Assembly: GCA_038150305.1 (NCBI GenBank)
Contig: JAYOTG010000007.1
Span: 1 to 64,000, forward strand
DNA from: MGIIa-L3 sp038150305
GTDB lineage: Archaea > Thermoplasmatota > Poseidoniia > Poseidoniales > Poseidoniaceae
Reading direction: 5' to 3'
DNA: 64,000 nucleotides
Position 1 is the stretch's first letter, and the number at the start of each line of letters is the position of its first letter. Shown in pieces: positions 35,450 through 46,200 of the stretch. Position numbers and translations under genes: made by a program. The notes under the pieces were generated by a model. The model saw nothing but the letters and a program-made list of their open reading frames with translations. It was not told the origin of the DNA and did not search any database.

Positions 35450-36498
35450 CGCCTCACCTCGATTCGGGACACGTCAAGTTCGAATTGGAGTGGCGCACCT
35501 GCGGTGTCCACGGTGAATCCGTCGATGCCGGAGGCACGCTGCCAGGGACTGATGCCCACGTGCTGCTCGAGGGTTCCAGCGGCACGGTTCAGCGTGTAAT
35601 CGGTCAGCCACGCGTCGTGAATCTGTGGCGTCACGATTTGATCGACGGCGTTTCGCATGGTGAACCTCAGGTTCCACACTTCCTCGGAAAAGACGGTCAT
35701 GCCGCCGAGGGACACGAAGTCCAGCGGGACACGACCTCCACCGATGCTACCGCTGGTGGTGACGTCACGCAAGGCCATGGTCAAGCGCACTTCGCCGTTC
35801 ACCAGCGTGTCGAGGTGAACCAGCGGGGTTTGTTGCAGGTCCCACGTGTCGTCGCCAAACCGTTCGGCCCTGCCGTGGTTGACCATCGCGATGCGGTGAT
35901 CGCCTTGGCCGAGTTCGGTGCTGACCTCAAGCCCAGAAAGCACCCACGTCACGGACCGATGAATGGGCTGTTGGTCGGCGTCGTAGACGGTGATGATCGA
36001 CCAATGCTCAGAGCCCACGCTGTGTTCGATCGGTTCCGTGGCGTTGGCCAGCCCAACATCGTGGGTTTCGGTCCCAAGCGGGGTGGTGATCGTGGCAGAG
36101 CGGGCGGTTCCGTTCTGCATGGAGACGGTGAAGGAGGACTCGTCCACACGGTCGATGACGATCGCGTCGATCGCCGTCAAATCCGCTTCAATCTTCCACG
36201 TCTCGACAAAATCCAGCGGTTGAATCTCCGTTGACTGGATGGCGAAGGTGGTACGGACGCCGACCTCTTCCGGCGATGCACCGGCCACCGCCAAACGGTC
36301 GTCCAAGCGGTCTGCAATCCCGTTGGCGCTCTTCCAGTTGACGTTGTCCTCAAAATCGGTCAGGTACGGCTGCAGGAAGGCAATCACGCCCGCCATGATG
36401 GTCATCACCATCGCCAGAAGCATGATGACGCCGAGGACTTCGCTCACGGCGTCATCGTCTCGGAAGGGACGGTCCGCGCGTTGCCTGCGGCCGTCCAT
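35446..36498 (-). CDS. Archaeal type IV pilin-like protein (first gene of the trio)
   Basis: A 350-residue protein with a charged leader (MDGRRQRADRPFRDDD) followed directly by AVSEVLGVIMLLAMVMTIMA, the clearest class III signal/pilin helix in the window. PibD-type cleavage would be expected next to the A-V-S-E-V segment. The remaining 290 residues form a beta-rich extracellular domain including VTWVLSGLEVSTELG and VPLDFVSLGGMTVF. It is longer than a typical archaeal major pilin. The gene starts the three-gene operon, and its promoter (TCATAGA) lies in the end of the upstream metallo-beta-lactamase-fold gene. No pilus ATPase or PilC-like gene is in the window, so assembly machinery must be elsewhere if these are true pilins. 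Confidence 0.84.
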   Translation of the reverse strand: MDGRRQRADRPFRDDDAVSEVLGVIMLLAMVMTIMAGVIAFLQPYLTDFEDNVNWKSANGIADRLDDRLAVAGASPEEVGVRTTFAIQSTEIQPLDFVETWKIEADLTAIDAIVIDRVDESSFTVSMQNGTARSATITTPLGTETHDVGLANATEPIEHSVGSEHWSIITVYDADQQPIHRSVTWVLSGLEVSTELGQGDHRIAMVNHGRAERFGDDTWDLQQTPLVHLDTLVNGEVRLTMALRDVTTSGSIGGGRVPLDFVSLGGMTVFSEEVWNLRFTMRNAVDQIVTPQIHDAWLTDYTLNRAAGTLEQHVGISPWQRASGIDGFTVDTAGAPLQFELDVSRIEVRR

Positions 36499-36520
36499 GG
36501 GGCGAGGACCGCTGCATCCG

Positions 36521-36527
36521 TCTATGA
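36521..36527 (-). promoter_or_regulatory. TATA-like element for the pilin-like operon
   Basis: TCATAGA lies exactly 29 to 23 bases before the ATG at 36498 and overlaps the last codons of the upstream MBL gene. It suggests the pilin-like trio can be transcribed on its own. Confidence 0.4.
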
Positions 36528-37358
36528 GCCTTCACGTTGCACGCGGGCGGCGAGGGGCCCTTCTGTCGCCGAGCCAACCGAAGCCGCTTCGCCGAGGAAG
36601 ATGCTGAATTCGGGTCCATCTTGCATCGACAAGCGGATGTCACCTTGGAAGCGGTCGTCGAGGTAGTACAACACCGTCGATTCCGCCAAATGCGGTTTGT
36701 TGTTCATGTCCGACAAGTGGGTGAGGGTGATGGACGACGTGGCCTCGGTCACCACCTCGGCGAGGAATTCTCCGGTCTGGTCGTTGGACAGGTGACCGCC
36801 TCGTCCGCTGATGCGCTCCTTCAGCGAACGTGGGTACGGGCCTTGCTGAAGCAAACGATCGTCGTAGTTTGCTTCCACCGAAATGTGCTCGCATCCCCGG
36901 ACGTACCGCACCAATTCGTCCGTCCATGAGCCAAGATCGGTGATGAAGGCGGCGCGTTGACCTTGATGGCTGGCGATGAAGGCCACGTTGTCTGCGCCGC
37001 TGTGAGGCACCGGGACCGGCAGCACGGCCAAATCCGGGCCGAGTTGGATGGTTTCGAGGGAGACGAAGGGGTGCCAGAGGTCTTCGAGGAGCCCCAACTC
37101 CTCTGCGGTCCGGGCGTTGGCGTGCACGCGAAGGCCCCAGCGGCGTTGTGCGATGAGCGCGCCGCCACCATGGTCACCATGATGGTGCGTCACCAAAATC
37201 GCGTCCAGGTCCTTTGGGTGCAACTCAAGCAAGTTCAGTCGCCGTTCCAGTGAGGCGCCGCTGAATCCTTGGTCCACGAGCACACGCACGTGTTCGGTTT
37301 CGAGCAAGGTGGCGTTGCCCTTGCTTCCCGAACCAAGGTGCGTGATGCGCAGGCTCAT
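36522..37358 (-). CDS. Metallo-beta-lactamase-fold hydrolase (YycJ/WalJ-like)
   Basis: A 278-residue cytosolic MBL-fold protein. It opens with RITHLGSGSKGNATLLE, the SGSxGN motif typical of the YycJ/WalJ group. LVTHHHGDHGG follows, where His58, His60, Asp62 and His63 form the HxHxDH metal site. Later ligands are in PVPHSGADN, the FITDLGSW turn and GGHLSND. YycJ-like proteins are thought to be nucleases or phosphodiesterases with roles in DNA repair or cell-wall signalling in bacteria; the archaeal role is unknown. TTGACGC stands at -29 to -23 of the start. It is divergent from the giant TSP3-repeat gene and lies 23 bases before the pilin-like operon on the same strand. Confidence 0.88.
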   Translation of the reverse strand: MSLRITHLGSGSKGNATLLETEHVRVLVDQGFSGASLERRLNLLELHPKDLDAILVTHHHGDHGGGALIAQRRWGLRVHANARTAEELGLLEDLWHPFVSLETIQLGPDLAVLPVPVPHSGADNVAFIASHQGQRAAFITDLGSWTDELVRYVRGCEHISVEANYDDRLLQQGPYPRSLKERISGRGGHLSNDQTGEFLAEVVTEATSSITLTHLSDMNNKPHLAESTVLYYLDDRFQGDIRLSMQDGPEFSIFLGEAASVGSATEGPLAARVQREGS

Positions 37359-37380
37359 GCCTTACGTCCGCCGTCGGCGA

Positions 37381-37387
37381 GCGTCAA
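37381..37387 (-). promoter_or_regulatory. TATA-like element for the YycJ-like gene
   Basis: TTGACGC lies exactly 29 to 23 bases before the ATG at 37358. It is one of the less AT-rich members of the set, so on its own the evidence is weak. Confidence 0.33.
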
Positions 37388-37434
37388 TGAACCTCGCGGT
37401 CCAGCCATCGTCGGAACACCGCTCCACCACCCTC

Positions 37435-37439
37435 TTAAG
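37435..37439 (+). promoter_or_regulatory. Possible TATA element for the calcium-repeat giant gene
   Basis: TTAAG lies 54 to 50 bases before ATG 37489 and would give a leader of about 27 bases. A Shine-Dalgarno-like GGAGG at 37477-37481, seven bases before the ATG, fits a leadered transcript and supports 37489 over the longer frame from 37309. Confidence 0.38.
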
Positions 37440-37488
37440 CGTCGCAGAGGGCAAAGAACACGTCGAGGGGCTCGACGGAGGGTGTTTC

Positions 37489-40400
37489 ATGCGTAGGAGC
37501 CAGAGCACCCTCCTCATCACGCTGGCTGTGGTGGCTGGACTGCTCTTCATGTCGCAGTTCCCCGCCTTGTCGCCGGTGGCGTCAAACAACCCAAACGAAG
37601 CCACCGGTGAAGCGCCCCCAGTCACCGACAGCGACGGAGACTTGATTCCGGACGTGCACGAGAACTTGTTCGAAGATTGGGTGAACCGCAGTACAGCGGA
37701 CGGCCGGATGATCGTCATCCCAGGTCTTGACCGTGACGACGCCCGTGACGCCAAATACGATCTCGATCGGGACGGCCTCAACGCCACCGAGGAATACTGC
37801 TGGCCGTATCCTGCGAACTGCACCGAGCCTGGCTTCCCTCGTGGATTGACCGGCTTGCTCGATGAAAACGGTGAGCGGAGTTACCTCGACCCTCGCGTGT
37901 CCGACACGGACGGCGATGGGTTGCCTGACGGCTTTGAGGCATGGATGTGCCTGCAGACCGGCGGTTTCAATGCGGTGGACATGGTCTTCCGGTGCCCACG
38001 CTTTGATCCGCTGAACGCCAGCGAGGGTGCCGAAGACCCGGACGAAGACGGGTTTGACGTGGACCGAAACGGCATCATCGACGACAACGAGATGTACACG
38101 TCAGCCGAGGAGTACAGGCACGGCATGCCCCCCTTCCACGTGGACGAACTCGACGGGTTGTGGTGCTCAGCAAGCCTTCCGGATGGAGGTCCGTTCGACG
38201 ATTGGCCCTACATCTCAACGGCCGCGAACATGACCTTCGCGAACCTCCTCGCCGCCTGCACCACGAACAGCACCTCGGTGTTTGACGAGGACATTTGGTT
38301 GGGCACAAACCCGTTGAACGCGGACAGCGACCACAGGTCGTGGAACGGCGTGAGCCTCGGCCGCACCTTCCCTTCTTTCGGCGATGGACTCCCGGACGGA
38401 TGGGAAGTCCACTTTGGTCTTGATCCGCTGAACAGGTCCAACGCGCTCCTTGACGTTGACCAGGACGGCTGGGACGAGGACAGGGACGGTTTCGTGACCG
38501 GGGATCCTGTGACCACCCAAACCGGCGTCTCCCTTGGCGAGGCGCTTTCCTCCTACGAGGAATACCTTGTTTACGACGACCAAGGCAACGTGGTCCGCTC
38601 CGGCCTCAAGCACGTCGCCTTTGGTGCCAACGACACGTGGGTCGAGGTTCCGGTCAGGCTTGCTTCACCAACGGCAAGCGTCGCTACCCTGCACCACGAT
38701 GTGCGCGATCTCCACGTCAACGATCAAGACGTCTACGTCATGACGCGTCATGGCATCACCCACTGGGCGGTGGACGATGGCACCAGCACCGACATGTGGT
38801 GGCCTCACGCCATTCGCCTGACGGACCTCGTGCCTTTGGAGGTCGACGGGGCGCTGGCTGGCTTTGCCGTGACGTCAAACGCGGGGCTGCAGATCATTCC
38901 TTTGTTGGACGACGGCGCCTTGGCACCGATGGAAACATGGAGCCACATGGACGCACCAGCGCTTGACCAGGCCGTGATTCTCGATTTGGATGGGGCCAGC
39001 ATGCACGTTTTGGCCCTCGGGGCCAACGGTGACGGTGGCGTGTGGACCATCGGCAGCGATTTGCAGCCAAACGGAGACGTGATGGGCGCCTTGAGCGCTG
39101 ATTTGCGTGCCGAACTTGCGTCGACGAACGCGACCGTGACGGCCCTCGCCCACGCCCCTGGCGTTGACGGTGTCCCCACGCTCTTCGTTGGAACCGACCG
39201 AGGACTCGTGGTCTTCGAAACCGCCTCCGCTCGGGACGCGAACCTCAACGGCACCTGGTTGTTCCACTTCGCCTTCGAACCCACCGTGGTGGACCGTAAC
39301 CTCGACGCGTTGCGGCCCATCGGTGCCAACGTCGGTGAAGCCCCCGCTGAAGTCCGAGACCTGGTCTTGGACGGCGCAGGACCAGACCAGCTCGACACCC
39401 TTTGGATGGCGATGCCCTCCGGCATCCACCGTCTTGACCTTCGGACCCTCTCGATTTCCTTCGGAGGAGACCTGGTTCACCCGGGTGAAGACGGGCGGTC
39501 CATCGTGGGTGCAGACGACGTTCACAGCCTCCTCGTCATGGACGACGCCTTGCTCGTGGGCAGCGCGTGGGGCCTTTGGGTGGTTGACGGCGGACGTGAA
39601 GCCACCTATGGCGCACGGGAGCAAGCCCTCCTTCCCGGAGAGTTGGCGGCCTTGGCCACCGTCGAAGTCGACGGCGTGTTGCGCATCCTTGGCGGTGCTG
39701 CCCCGGGCCGATTCGCGAACCAAGCCCTGATGTCACCGGTCAGCAACGACTCCGACTTCGACGGAATGACCGACGGCTGGGAACTCATCCACGGGCTCGA
39801 CCCCACCGACCCGTGGGACGCGGTGCTGGATCCCGATGGTGACGGTCTTGACAAAGACCTTGACGGCTTTGCCGACGACCGATTGTGGACCAACCTCGAC
39901 GAGTACCGTTACATCGCCATCACGACGGACGGGTACGACAGCACCGATCCATCGAACCCGGACACCGACATGGACGGAGCACCGGACGGCGCAGAAGTGC
40001 ATGCCTTCCACCTGTCCACCACCACCTTGTGGTGTTACTATGACTTCCAGATGACCTACCGCTGCGACAGCGCCGTGGGTGCGGCGGCCAACCAGACCTA
40101 CGTCGAGAACGCACCGACCGACGCGGCCACGGACCCGACGAATCCAGATTCTGACGGCGACGGGATGCCAGACGGTTGGGAACTCGAGCACAGGCGCTGG
40201 GTCGGCACAGCCTTTGACGGCGGCAACAATTGGACCCTTGACCCAATGCGTGCGGACGATGCGCTGTGGGATGCAGACCGCGATGGACTGGCCAACATTT
40301 GCGAGTACCAATGGAGCGTCATGCGTGATTTGGCGCTTCGGGGCGACATGGTGGATTCCCATGGCGAATCACCAGAAGCAGCCGAAGCATGGTTCGAAAC

Positions 40401-43242
40401 CGATCCAAACAATCCCGACTCCGATGGCGACACCATGACCGACGGCTGGGAAGCGGGCGGTCTGTGCACCTATGATGCGGGGCGTGTGGGCGTGAACCCA
40501 CTCAACGGCAGCGACGGTCTCGAAAATCCGGACGGAGACGGTTTCGACGTGAACCTCGACGGTGTGCTCGAGCCAGGGGAGGCCTACGTGAATTGGCTCG
40601 AATTCCACATCAAGGACCTCGACGTCGTAGACGGGGTCATTTCCTTCGGAACGTTCACCGCTCCGGAGGGCCTTGACCTGTCCCTGTTCGAAGGCATGCT
40701 GCTGGGCGATGAGCCCGCTCACGGGTTCATCAACGATGCCGATTTGGCCACCCTGGCCACCGCGGTGCCCGCTGCGGTTGGGTCGACGGATCCCTTGGAC
40801 ACCGACAGCGATGGAGACGGCATGCCGGACGGTTGGGAAATTCACTTCGCTCGGTGGGCGGTTCTCGAGGACCGCTGGACCCTCAACCCAATCGATCGAA
40901 CCGACCGCTTCCTCGACGCCGACGACGATGGCATGACCAATTGGGAGGAGTACAACGCGATCGACCCGGCCTTGAACCAACTCGAATCCATTCAATCAAG
41001 CCCACAATTCTACGTGACCACCATCGGTACAGCGCCCGCCCTGCAGCAGTGGGCCAGCATTTCGGTCGACGCATCCTTCGGCTCCTTCGCTTCCGCGGCG
41101 GTGCTGAACGCCAGTGGGCCAACGGCCGACCCGAACAACCCGGACACAGACGGCGACGGCATCATCGACGGCATGGAGGTCTTGTTCACGGCGTGGAACG
41201 ATTCGGCGCAAACGTGGACCCTCAATCCGATGGTTCCCGATGACGGCGACTTCGACGCTGACGGTGACGGTTTGTTGGATCGCCAAGAACTGGCCTTGGC
41301 CTTTGAACAGCCCGACAACGGTGAGGTTCATCCTGCGGACGCCCCCCTGTTCCACATCGACGGAGACAACCAGCAACCGACCGAGAAATCGCAGCGCATC
41401 TTCCGCATCCTCATCGACAAAGACACCCGCGGGAAGCGGTATTTGGCTGATTTCAACAGCTGGCAGCAAGGTGAGGTTCCCTCGGAGTTCATCTCCTTCT
41501 TGATGGGCCTGAGCGACCCGACCAACAGCGACACGGACGATGACGGGATGCACGACGGCTTCGAGTATTGGTTCACGTCGTGGAACCTTGAGGAAAACCG
41601 TTGGGGCATGAACCCGCTCATCGATTCGGACGTCAACCTCGATTCAGACGGCGACAGTTGGGATTGCAACGGTGACGGGAACATCGACCTCAACGAAACC
41701 TTCAGCAATTTGAGGGAGTGGGAATCCAGCACCTGGGGCAAATTCCTCGCCAGATTCACGGTACCGACCGAGGTTGGCGTGGTGTCCTTCGGCGATGACG
41801 CCATGAGTGCTTACATGAGCGAAGCAGGGTTGTCACCCTTCTTCGCACGTGCTGCGTTGTACGACGATTTCATCGCAAAGGGCCCTGAGAGCGCGAACCG
41901 TATGAGCGCCATCAACGGCCTTGATCCGAACAATTTCAACCGAACTTTGCTCGGCGTCGCCGACCCAACGCACCCCGACTCGGACAGTGACGGGCTGCCG
42001 GACGGCTGGGAATACTGCTACGCACGCTACGACATGCCCGACCCCTCGACCGCGCTTCGCTGGGCCGCAAATCCGCTCAATCCATTCGACGTCGACCACG
42101 ACGGTGACAGCGACGGTTGGTATGATCGCACGTCCTTCGACACCCCAGCCCCCCTTGGTGCGTGGAATGCTCGGAGTTTCACCGCCTCGGGTGAACTCAT
42201 CCAGCAGGGTGTCGGTGATCTTCCGTTCACCAATTGGATGGAGTACGAAAATGGAACTCGGCCTGACCTGAACGACAGCGATGGAGACAGCGTGGCCTAC
42301 CTGACCACCGTCGAGAACGGTGCCGTTGTCTCCCACGAGCGCGATTACAACCTCTCCGATGGCCGAGAGGTGTTCAAGTACGGCACCAATCCAATGGACA
42401 ACGACACCGACGGTGACATGATTCCAGATTGGTACGAGCACGCCAAAGGTTGGAACGAAACCAACGACAACTACTCTTCGTGGCTTCAAATTCGCGTGCA
42501 GTGGATCGACACGACCACCGGTGGTGCGTGCACCACGGACACCACCTCGTGCCGTCCATTGTCCATCGATACCGGCTCCCTCGCCCGTCCCAACCTGGCG
42601 TTCACCTGGTTCACCATGGACCCACGTGATGCCACGGACGCCAACGAGGATCATGACCAAGACGGCAATTGGGATTGTTCAGGAGCAGGATGCGTGTACA
42701 CGCCTTACACCGCCTTCCAAGAATTCTATGCCATCACCGACCCTGTGCTTTCCTCACCGAACGCCGTGCGCTTGGCAGGATTGGTCCATGACGGCGAGGG
42801 CATCAGCGAAGGCTGGCAGCTCCGCGCTCACCTGTTGGGCCTCGGCTCATGGGACGAAAACGTGCGCAACTACCTGAAGATGGACCAACTTGGCTCCTCC
42901 GATCAGCGCTTTGTGTGGATCCTCGATGACAACGATCAGGATTTCCTGATCATCGATGAATCCGACGATGAGGTCTTGGCTGCTGGGAACCGCACCGACC
43001 CGTGGGACATATTCTACACCGGATCTCCACAAACGAGCCCCGTCCGGAGTGTTGGCGAACACGAGTTGGGCTGGTACATGGTCGACCTTGACGACGACCA
43101 CGTCGCCGAGGGAACGGACCCAATGAATTGGGACACGGACGGTGATTGGGTGGTCGATTGGTTCGAGGTCAACGACGATGAGCGCGACGGCACAAGGGGC
43201 GATTCGTCACCGCTGCGCTACGACTCGCGTTTGGTCTCGTGA
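37489..43242 (+). CDS. Giant exported protein with more than 20 calcium-binding (TSP3-like) repeats and a propeller-like region
   Basis: A 1917-residue protein. An N-terminal signal peptide or anchor (LLITLAVVAGLLFMSQFPAL) is followed at once by DSDGDLIPDVHE. The motif D-x-D-x-D-G-(L/M)-x-D-G-(W/F)-E recurs at least 15 times (for example DTDGDGLPDGFE, DSDGDGMPDGWE, DTDDDGMHDGFE), with further looser Asp loops. These are thrombospondin-3/EF-like loops expected to hold Ca2+ and rigidify the chain. Residues roughly 430-780 lack the motif and look like a beta-propeller (DVRDLHVNDQDVYVMTRHGI, PTLFVGTDRGLVVFETA). There is no C-terminal membrane span or sorting tail; the end is RYDSRLVS. Cysteines are few and paired near CTTDTTSC. 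It may be a secreted matrix or adhesion protein, or be held by an uncleaved N-terminal anchor. No enzyme domain is seen. A giant anchored protein follows after 49 bases. Confidence 0.88.
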   Translation: MRRSQSTLLITLAVVAGLLFMSQFPALSPVASNNPNEATGEAPPVTDSDGDLIPDVHENLFEDWVNRSTADGRMIVIPGLDRDDARDAKYDLDRDGLNATEEYCWPYPANCTEPGFPRGLTGLLDENGERSYLDPRVSDTDGDGLPDGFEAWMCLQTGGFNAVDMVFRCPRFDPLNASEGAEDPDEDGFDVDRNGIIDDNEMYTSAEEYRHGMPPFHVDELDGLWCSASLPDGGPFDDWPYISTAANMTFANLLAACTTNSTSVFDEDIWLGTNPLNADSDHRSWNGVSLGRTFPSFGDGLPDGWEVHFGLDPLNRSNALLDVDQDGWDEDRDGFVTGDPVTTQTGVSLGEALSSYEEYLVYDDQGNVVRSGLKHVAFGANDTWVEVPVRLASPTASVATLHHDVRDLHVNDQDVYVMTRHGITHWAVDDGTSTDMWWPHAIRLTDLVPLEVDGALAGFAVTSNAGLQIIPLLDDGALAPMETWSHMDAPALDQAVILDLDGASMHVLALGANGDGGVWTIGSDLQPNGDVMGALSADLRAELASTNATVTALAHAPGVDGVPTLFVGTDRGLVVFETASARDANLNGTWLFHFAFEPTVVDRNLDALRPIGANVGEAPAEVRDLVLDGAGPDQLDTLWMAMPSGIHRLDLRTLSISFGGDLVHPGEDGRSIVGADDVHSLLVMDDALLVGSAWGLWVVDGGREATYGAREQALLPGELAALATVEVDGVLRILGGAAPGRFANQALMSPVSNDSDFDGMTDGWELIHGLDPTDPWDAVLDPDGDGLDKDLDGFADDRLWTNLDEYRYIAITTDGYDSTDPSNPDTDMDGAPDGAEVHAFHLSTTTLWCYYDFQMTYRCDSAVGAAANQTYVENAPTDAATDPTNPDSDGDGMPDGWELEHRRWVGTAFDGGNNWTLDPMRADDALWDADRDGLANICEYQWSVMRDLALRGDMVDSHGESPEAAEAWFETDPNNPDSDGDTMTDGWEAGGLCTYDAGRVGVNPLNGSDGLENPDGDGFDVNLDGVLEPGEAYVNWLEFHIKDLDVVDGVISFGTFTAPEGLDLSLFEGMLLGDEPAHGFINDADLATLATAVPAAVGSTDPLDTDSDGDGMPDGWEIHFARWAVLEDRWTLNPIDRTDRFLDADDDGMTNWEEYNAIDPALNQLESIQSSPQFYVTTIGTAPALQQWASISVDASFGSFASAAVLNASGPTADPNNPDTDGDGIIDGMEVLFTAWNDSAQTWTLNPMVPDDGDFDADGDGLLDRQELALAFEQPDNGEVHPADAPLFHIDGDNQQPTEKSQRIFRILIDKDTRGKRYLADFNSWQQGEVPSEFISFLMGLSDPTNSDTDDDGMHDGFEYWFTSWNLEENRWGMNPLIDSDVNLDSDGDSWDCNGDGNIDLNETFSNLREWESSTWGKFLARFTVPTEVGVVSFGDDAMSAYMSEAGLSPFFARAALYDDFIAKGPESANRMSAINGLDPNNFNRTLLGVADPTHPDSDSDGLPDGWEYCYARYDMPDPSTALRWAANPLNPFDVDHDGDSDGWYDRTSFDTPAPLGAWNARSFTASGELIQQGVGDLPFTNWMEYENGTRPDLNDSDGDSVAYLTTVENGAVVSHERDYNLSDGREVFKYGTNPMDNDTDGDMIPDWYEHAKGWNETNDNYSSWLQIRVQWIDTTTGGACTTDTTSCRPLSIDTGSLARPNLAFTWFTMDPRDATDANEDHDQDGNWDCSGAGCVYTPYTAFQEFYAITDPVLSSPNAVRLAGLVHDGEGISEGWQLRAHLLGLGSWDENVRNYLKMDQLGSSDQRFVWILDDNDQDFLIIDESDDEVLAAGNRTDPWDIFYTGSPQTSPVRSVGEHELGWYMVDLDDDHVAEGTDPMNWDTDGDWVVDWFEVNDDERDGTRGDSSPLRYDSRLVS

Positions 43243-43261
43243 GGCTCTGTGTAGGGCATCA

Positions 43262-43268
43262 TTCAAAT
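43262..43268 (+). promoter_or_regulatory. TATA-like element for the second giant surface gene
   Basis: TTCAAAT lies 30 to 24 bases before ATG 43292. The same heptamer precedes the metalloprotease lipoprotein gene at 49217 by 29 to 23 bases. Confidence 0.48.
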
Positions 43269-43291
43269 GCTCAGCCAATGCTCTTTGGAAC

Positions 43292-46200
43292 ATGGTGGAC
43301 GCCCGCTCGCCGTCACGCAAATCCATCGCGCCCGCCGTGATGCTGACGTTGCTCATGATGCTGATGTCCGCCTCGCCGCTGCTGACGGCACTGGCACCGA
43401 ATGCGGAGGCTTCAGGCGTGGCGCGCCACGCCTACGGATTCAGCGACGGCTCCACCGAATACGTCGCGTTGTACCAAGGCGCAAGTCCAGACACGGGTGC
43501 CAAGGTGCAGATCCCCGTGGGTGCCGAGGTCGTGGACGTCAGCATGACCCTCTCTGGTGCAAGCTCCACCGGTTGGTCGTCGACCTCGAGCTCCACGACC
43601 GAGGATTGGCAAGCGGGCGAGGGCTCAGGTGTTGACGCACGTTCACCCGTGCTGACCTTGCAGCAGGCCACACCGACCACGGAATTCTTCCCCCACGGAT
43701 TGGACACGGTCATCGATCCTTCATCCACCGCTTGGCACGACAATGGCTCCTACGCGGTCCGCCAACCGCATACCTCCAACTCAACGGAAACCCGATTTTC
43801 GCAACAGGTCCAGCGCACGAGCAGCACGCTCACCCCACAAGGGCAGGGCGCCGTCCTCAAGCATCACGACTGGATCTTTGTCTCCACATGGAGTTCAAAC
43901 AACCTCAGCAACGTGGTCAAAGCCCACTACCCCAACAACCTCACCCGTGCATGGGGCGTGACCATCGATTCCACGGCCTCTGCCTGCGTGCTTCCGCAAA
44001 CGCACAGTTCCACCTATTACGGCCAGTATGGGTTCCGAGATTGGGCCCTTGCCGACGACGAGCGGCTGCTGGCCATTCTCTCCGGATACAAGTACTTCTA
44101 CGGGTCCACGGCACCCACCCAATACCACCGCGTGCTGGAGCTTGACGTGTCCAGCGACGATGAATGGGTGTGCACCGCTTCCTACGATATCTCGCCACAA
44201 TTCGGTGATTACACGGGCATCGCCTACGACCGCGAAGACGGAACCTTCTGGGTGGCCCACAACAGCCAGCGCCGCTTGGTGGAGTACAACATGGCGGACG
44301 GGACCTGGAGCAGAAACAGCGAGATGTTCTCCTACTCTTCATCGGCTTCCTCTGCGTGGGAATGCGGCACGACGGGTCAGATGGTCCGTGGCCTCGAAGT
44401 TCAAGGCAACACTTTCTACATGCGCTGCCAGAAGGACAGCTACTACAACGACCGTGACACGCTTGAAGCATGGTCCGTGAGCGGTACCTCGACCTCTTTG
44501 GTGCCCCAGTCAGGTATCCGTGAGATTTCCTGCCTTGGCTACGGCCTCCAGTGGGACGGAACCCGATTTGTCACGATGGACAGCGGATACTCGACCTGGA
44601 GCGGCAAGACCCTCTACTACCGCGAATTCGGCACGGGCTGGACCTACGAGACCATCGCCGCACCCGGCACCACGACGTGGTATGGTCCCGTGACCACCTC
44701 AGTTGAGGACGTGCTTTCGGTCAACACCCGCGTCGGCTGGTCGGCTGCATCCATTGGCGACCGGGTGGACCATTGGGTCTCCGCCGACAACGGCACCCAC
44801 TGGTCCTCGGTGACGGCCAACGAAACGATCCACTTCGCGCACCCTGGGAACGAGTTGGTTTGGAAGGCTCAGATGATCGGCTCTTCGGCGGTGTCATGGT
44901 GGGTCGAACTCGAGCATGACACCGAATACGCCTCTGTCGGTTCGTGGACCTCGCCGTCCATTCCAACCGGGACCAAGGTCGGCAAGGTTCGGCCCACCTG
45001 GGTGGCCGATGAGCCGGCCGGGACGTCGATCACCGTGTACGTGTCAAACAACGACGGGACAGACTGGTACGAAGCGACCAACGGACAAGAAATCGGCTTC
45101 CCAACCGAAGCGGCAGGGTCCGCGCTCCGCTACTCCATTCAGTTGGACACCACCGACGTGACCGTCACGCCCAGCGTGACGTCCTTCACCCTCGAGTATG
45201 AGGAAGGCTACCCTGACCGTCCACGCATCGACGTTGGAAACGACGGCAGCTACGATTGGGAGTCCCTCCTGTTCCTGAACGAATCCTCCGTGGACGCAAG
45301 CGACGACAGCATCGTCGGCCAAGACGTGAAAGACACGCCGACCCTCGTGTCGGCCTTCAACGACGCCATTCCCGACAACGGCGACGGCACCGTCGACATC
45401 ACGCTGGCCGTCAAGGCCGCCTCTCCGGGACGCATCAAGATTTCGAACCTCGACGTGGCCTACGTCATGCAAACGCGCGCGATTGGCGCATCGTTGGAGG
45501 GCGGCATGCTGGCACCAGACGGCGCCCACCGCGACCTCGTCATTGACGTGGCTCGAGGCGATGACGTGACTCGCGTCAACCGTGTGGACGTGACGCTGCA
45601 GAATTCGCATGGCGAAGATCCAACCGTGCAGTGGTCCCGTGGCGATCAGTGCAGCGTTCTCAGCGACGGCGGCGGTGTGGTCCATTTCGATGCAGGAAAC
45701 TGCACCTCCACCTCGGTGAGCGACAGCATCACACGGATTCGGATTCCGACCCTCGTGGATTGGTCATGGAACGACGAAGCAGCCATGGAAGCAAGCATCA
45801 CCGTGGTCGATCCGATTGGCGAGAAGGTCACCGACTGGACCACCACGGGTCTCGACGTTCGCGTCGAGAACGACATCCAGCTCGACGGCTTGCGCGTCTT
45901 TGACGAGACAGGACGAGAACTGTACCCTCTGGATTGGGTTCGAGGCGGGTACAACCTCAGTTTTGCCGGGAAGATCCACTTCGAGGGCAGTCAACTCAAC
46001 CCTCTCGGTGGGGAATTCAACCTCCGCGTCCTCGGTCAGAACGTGACCTACGACGGCGACCCAATCGGTGAGCCGGTGGTGCTCGCCACGACCTCGAACC
46101 CCTCGTTTGGCGAGTACAACATCACCTTCCAATCACCGTTGGAAAGCGCCCCCGGCGGCATGGTCTTCCATGTCGAGGCCGTGGACATGGCCAACGGTTC

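Noticed and set aside
43142..43291. 50-codon upstream extension of the 1811-residue surface protein
   Set aside because: It overlaps the end of the previous gene, hides the signal peptide and has no promoter or ribosome-binding site.
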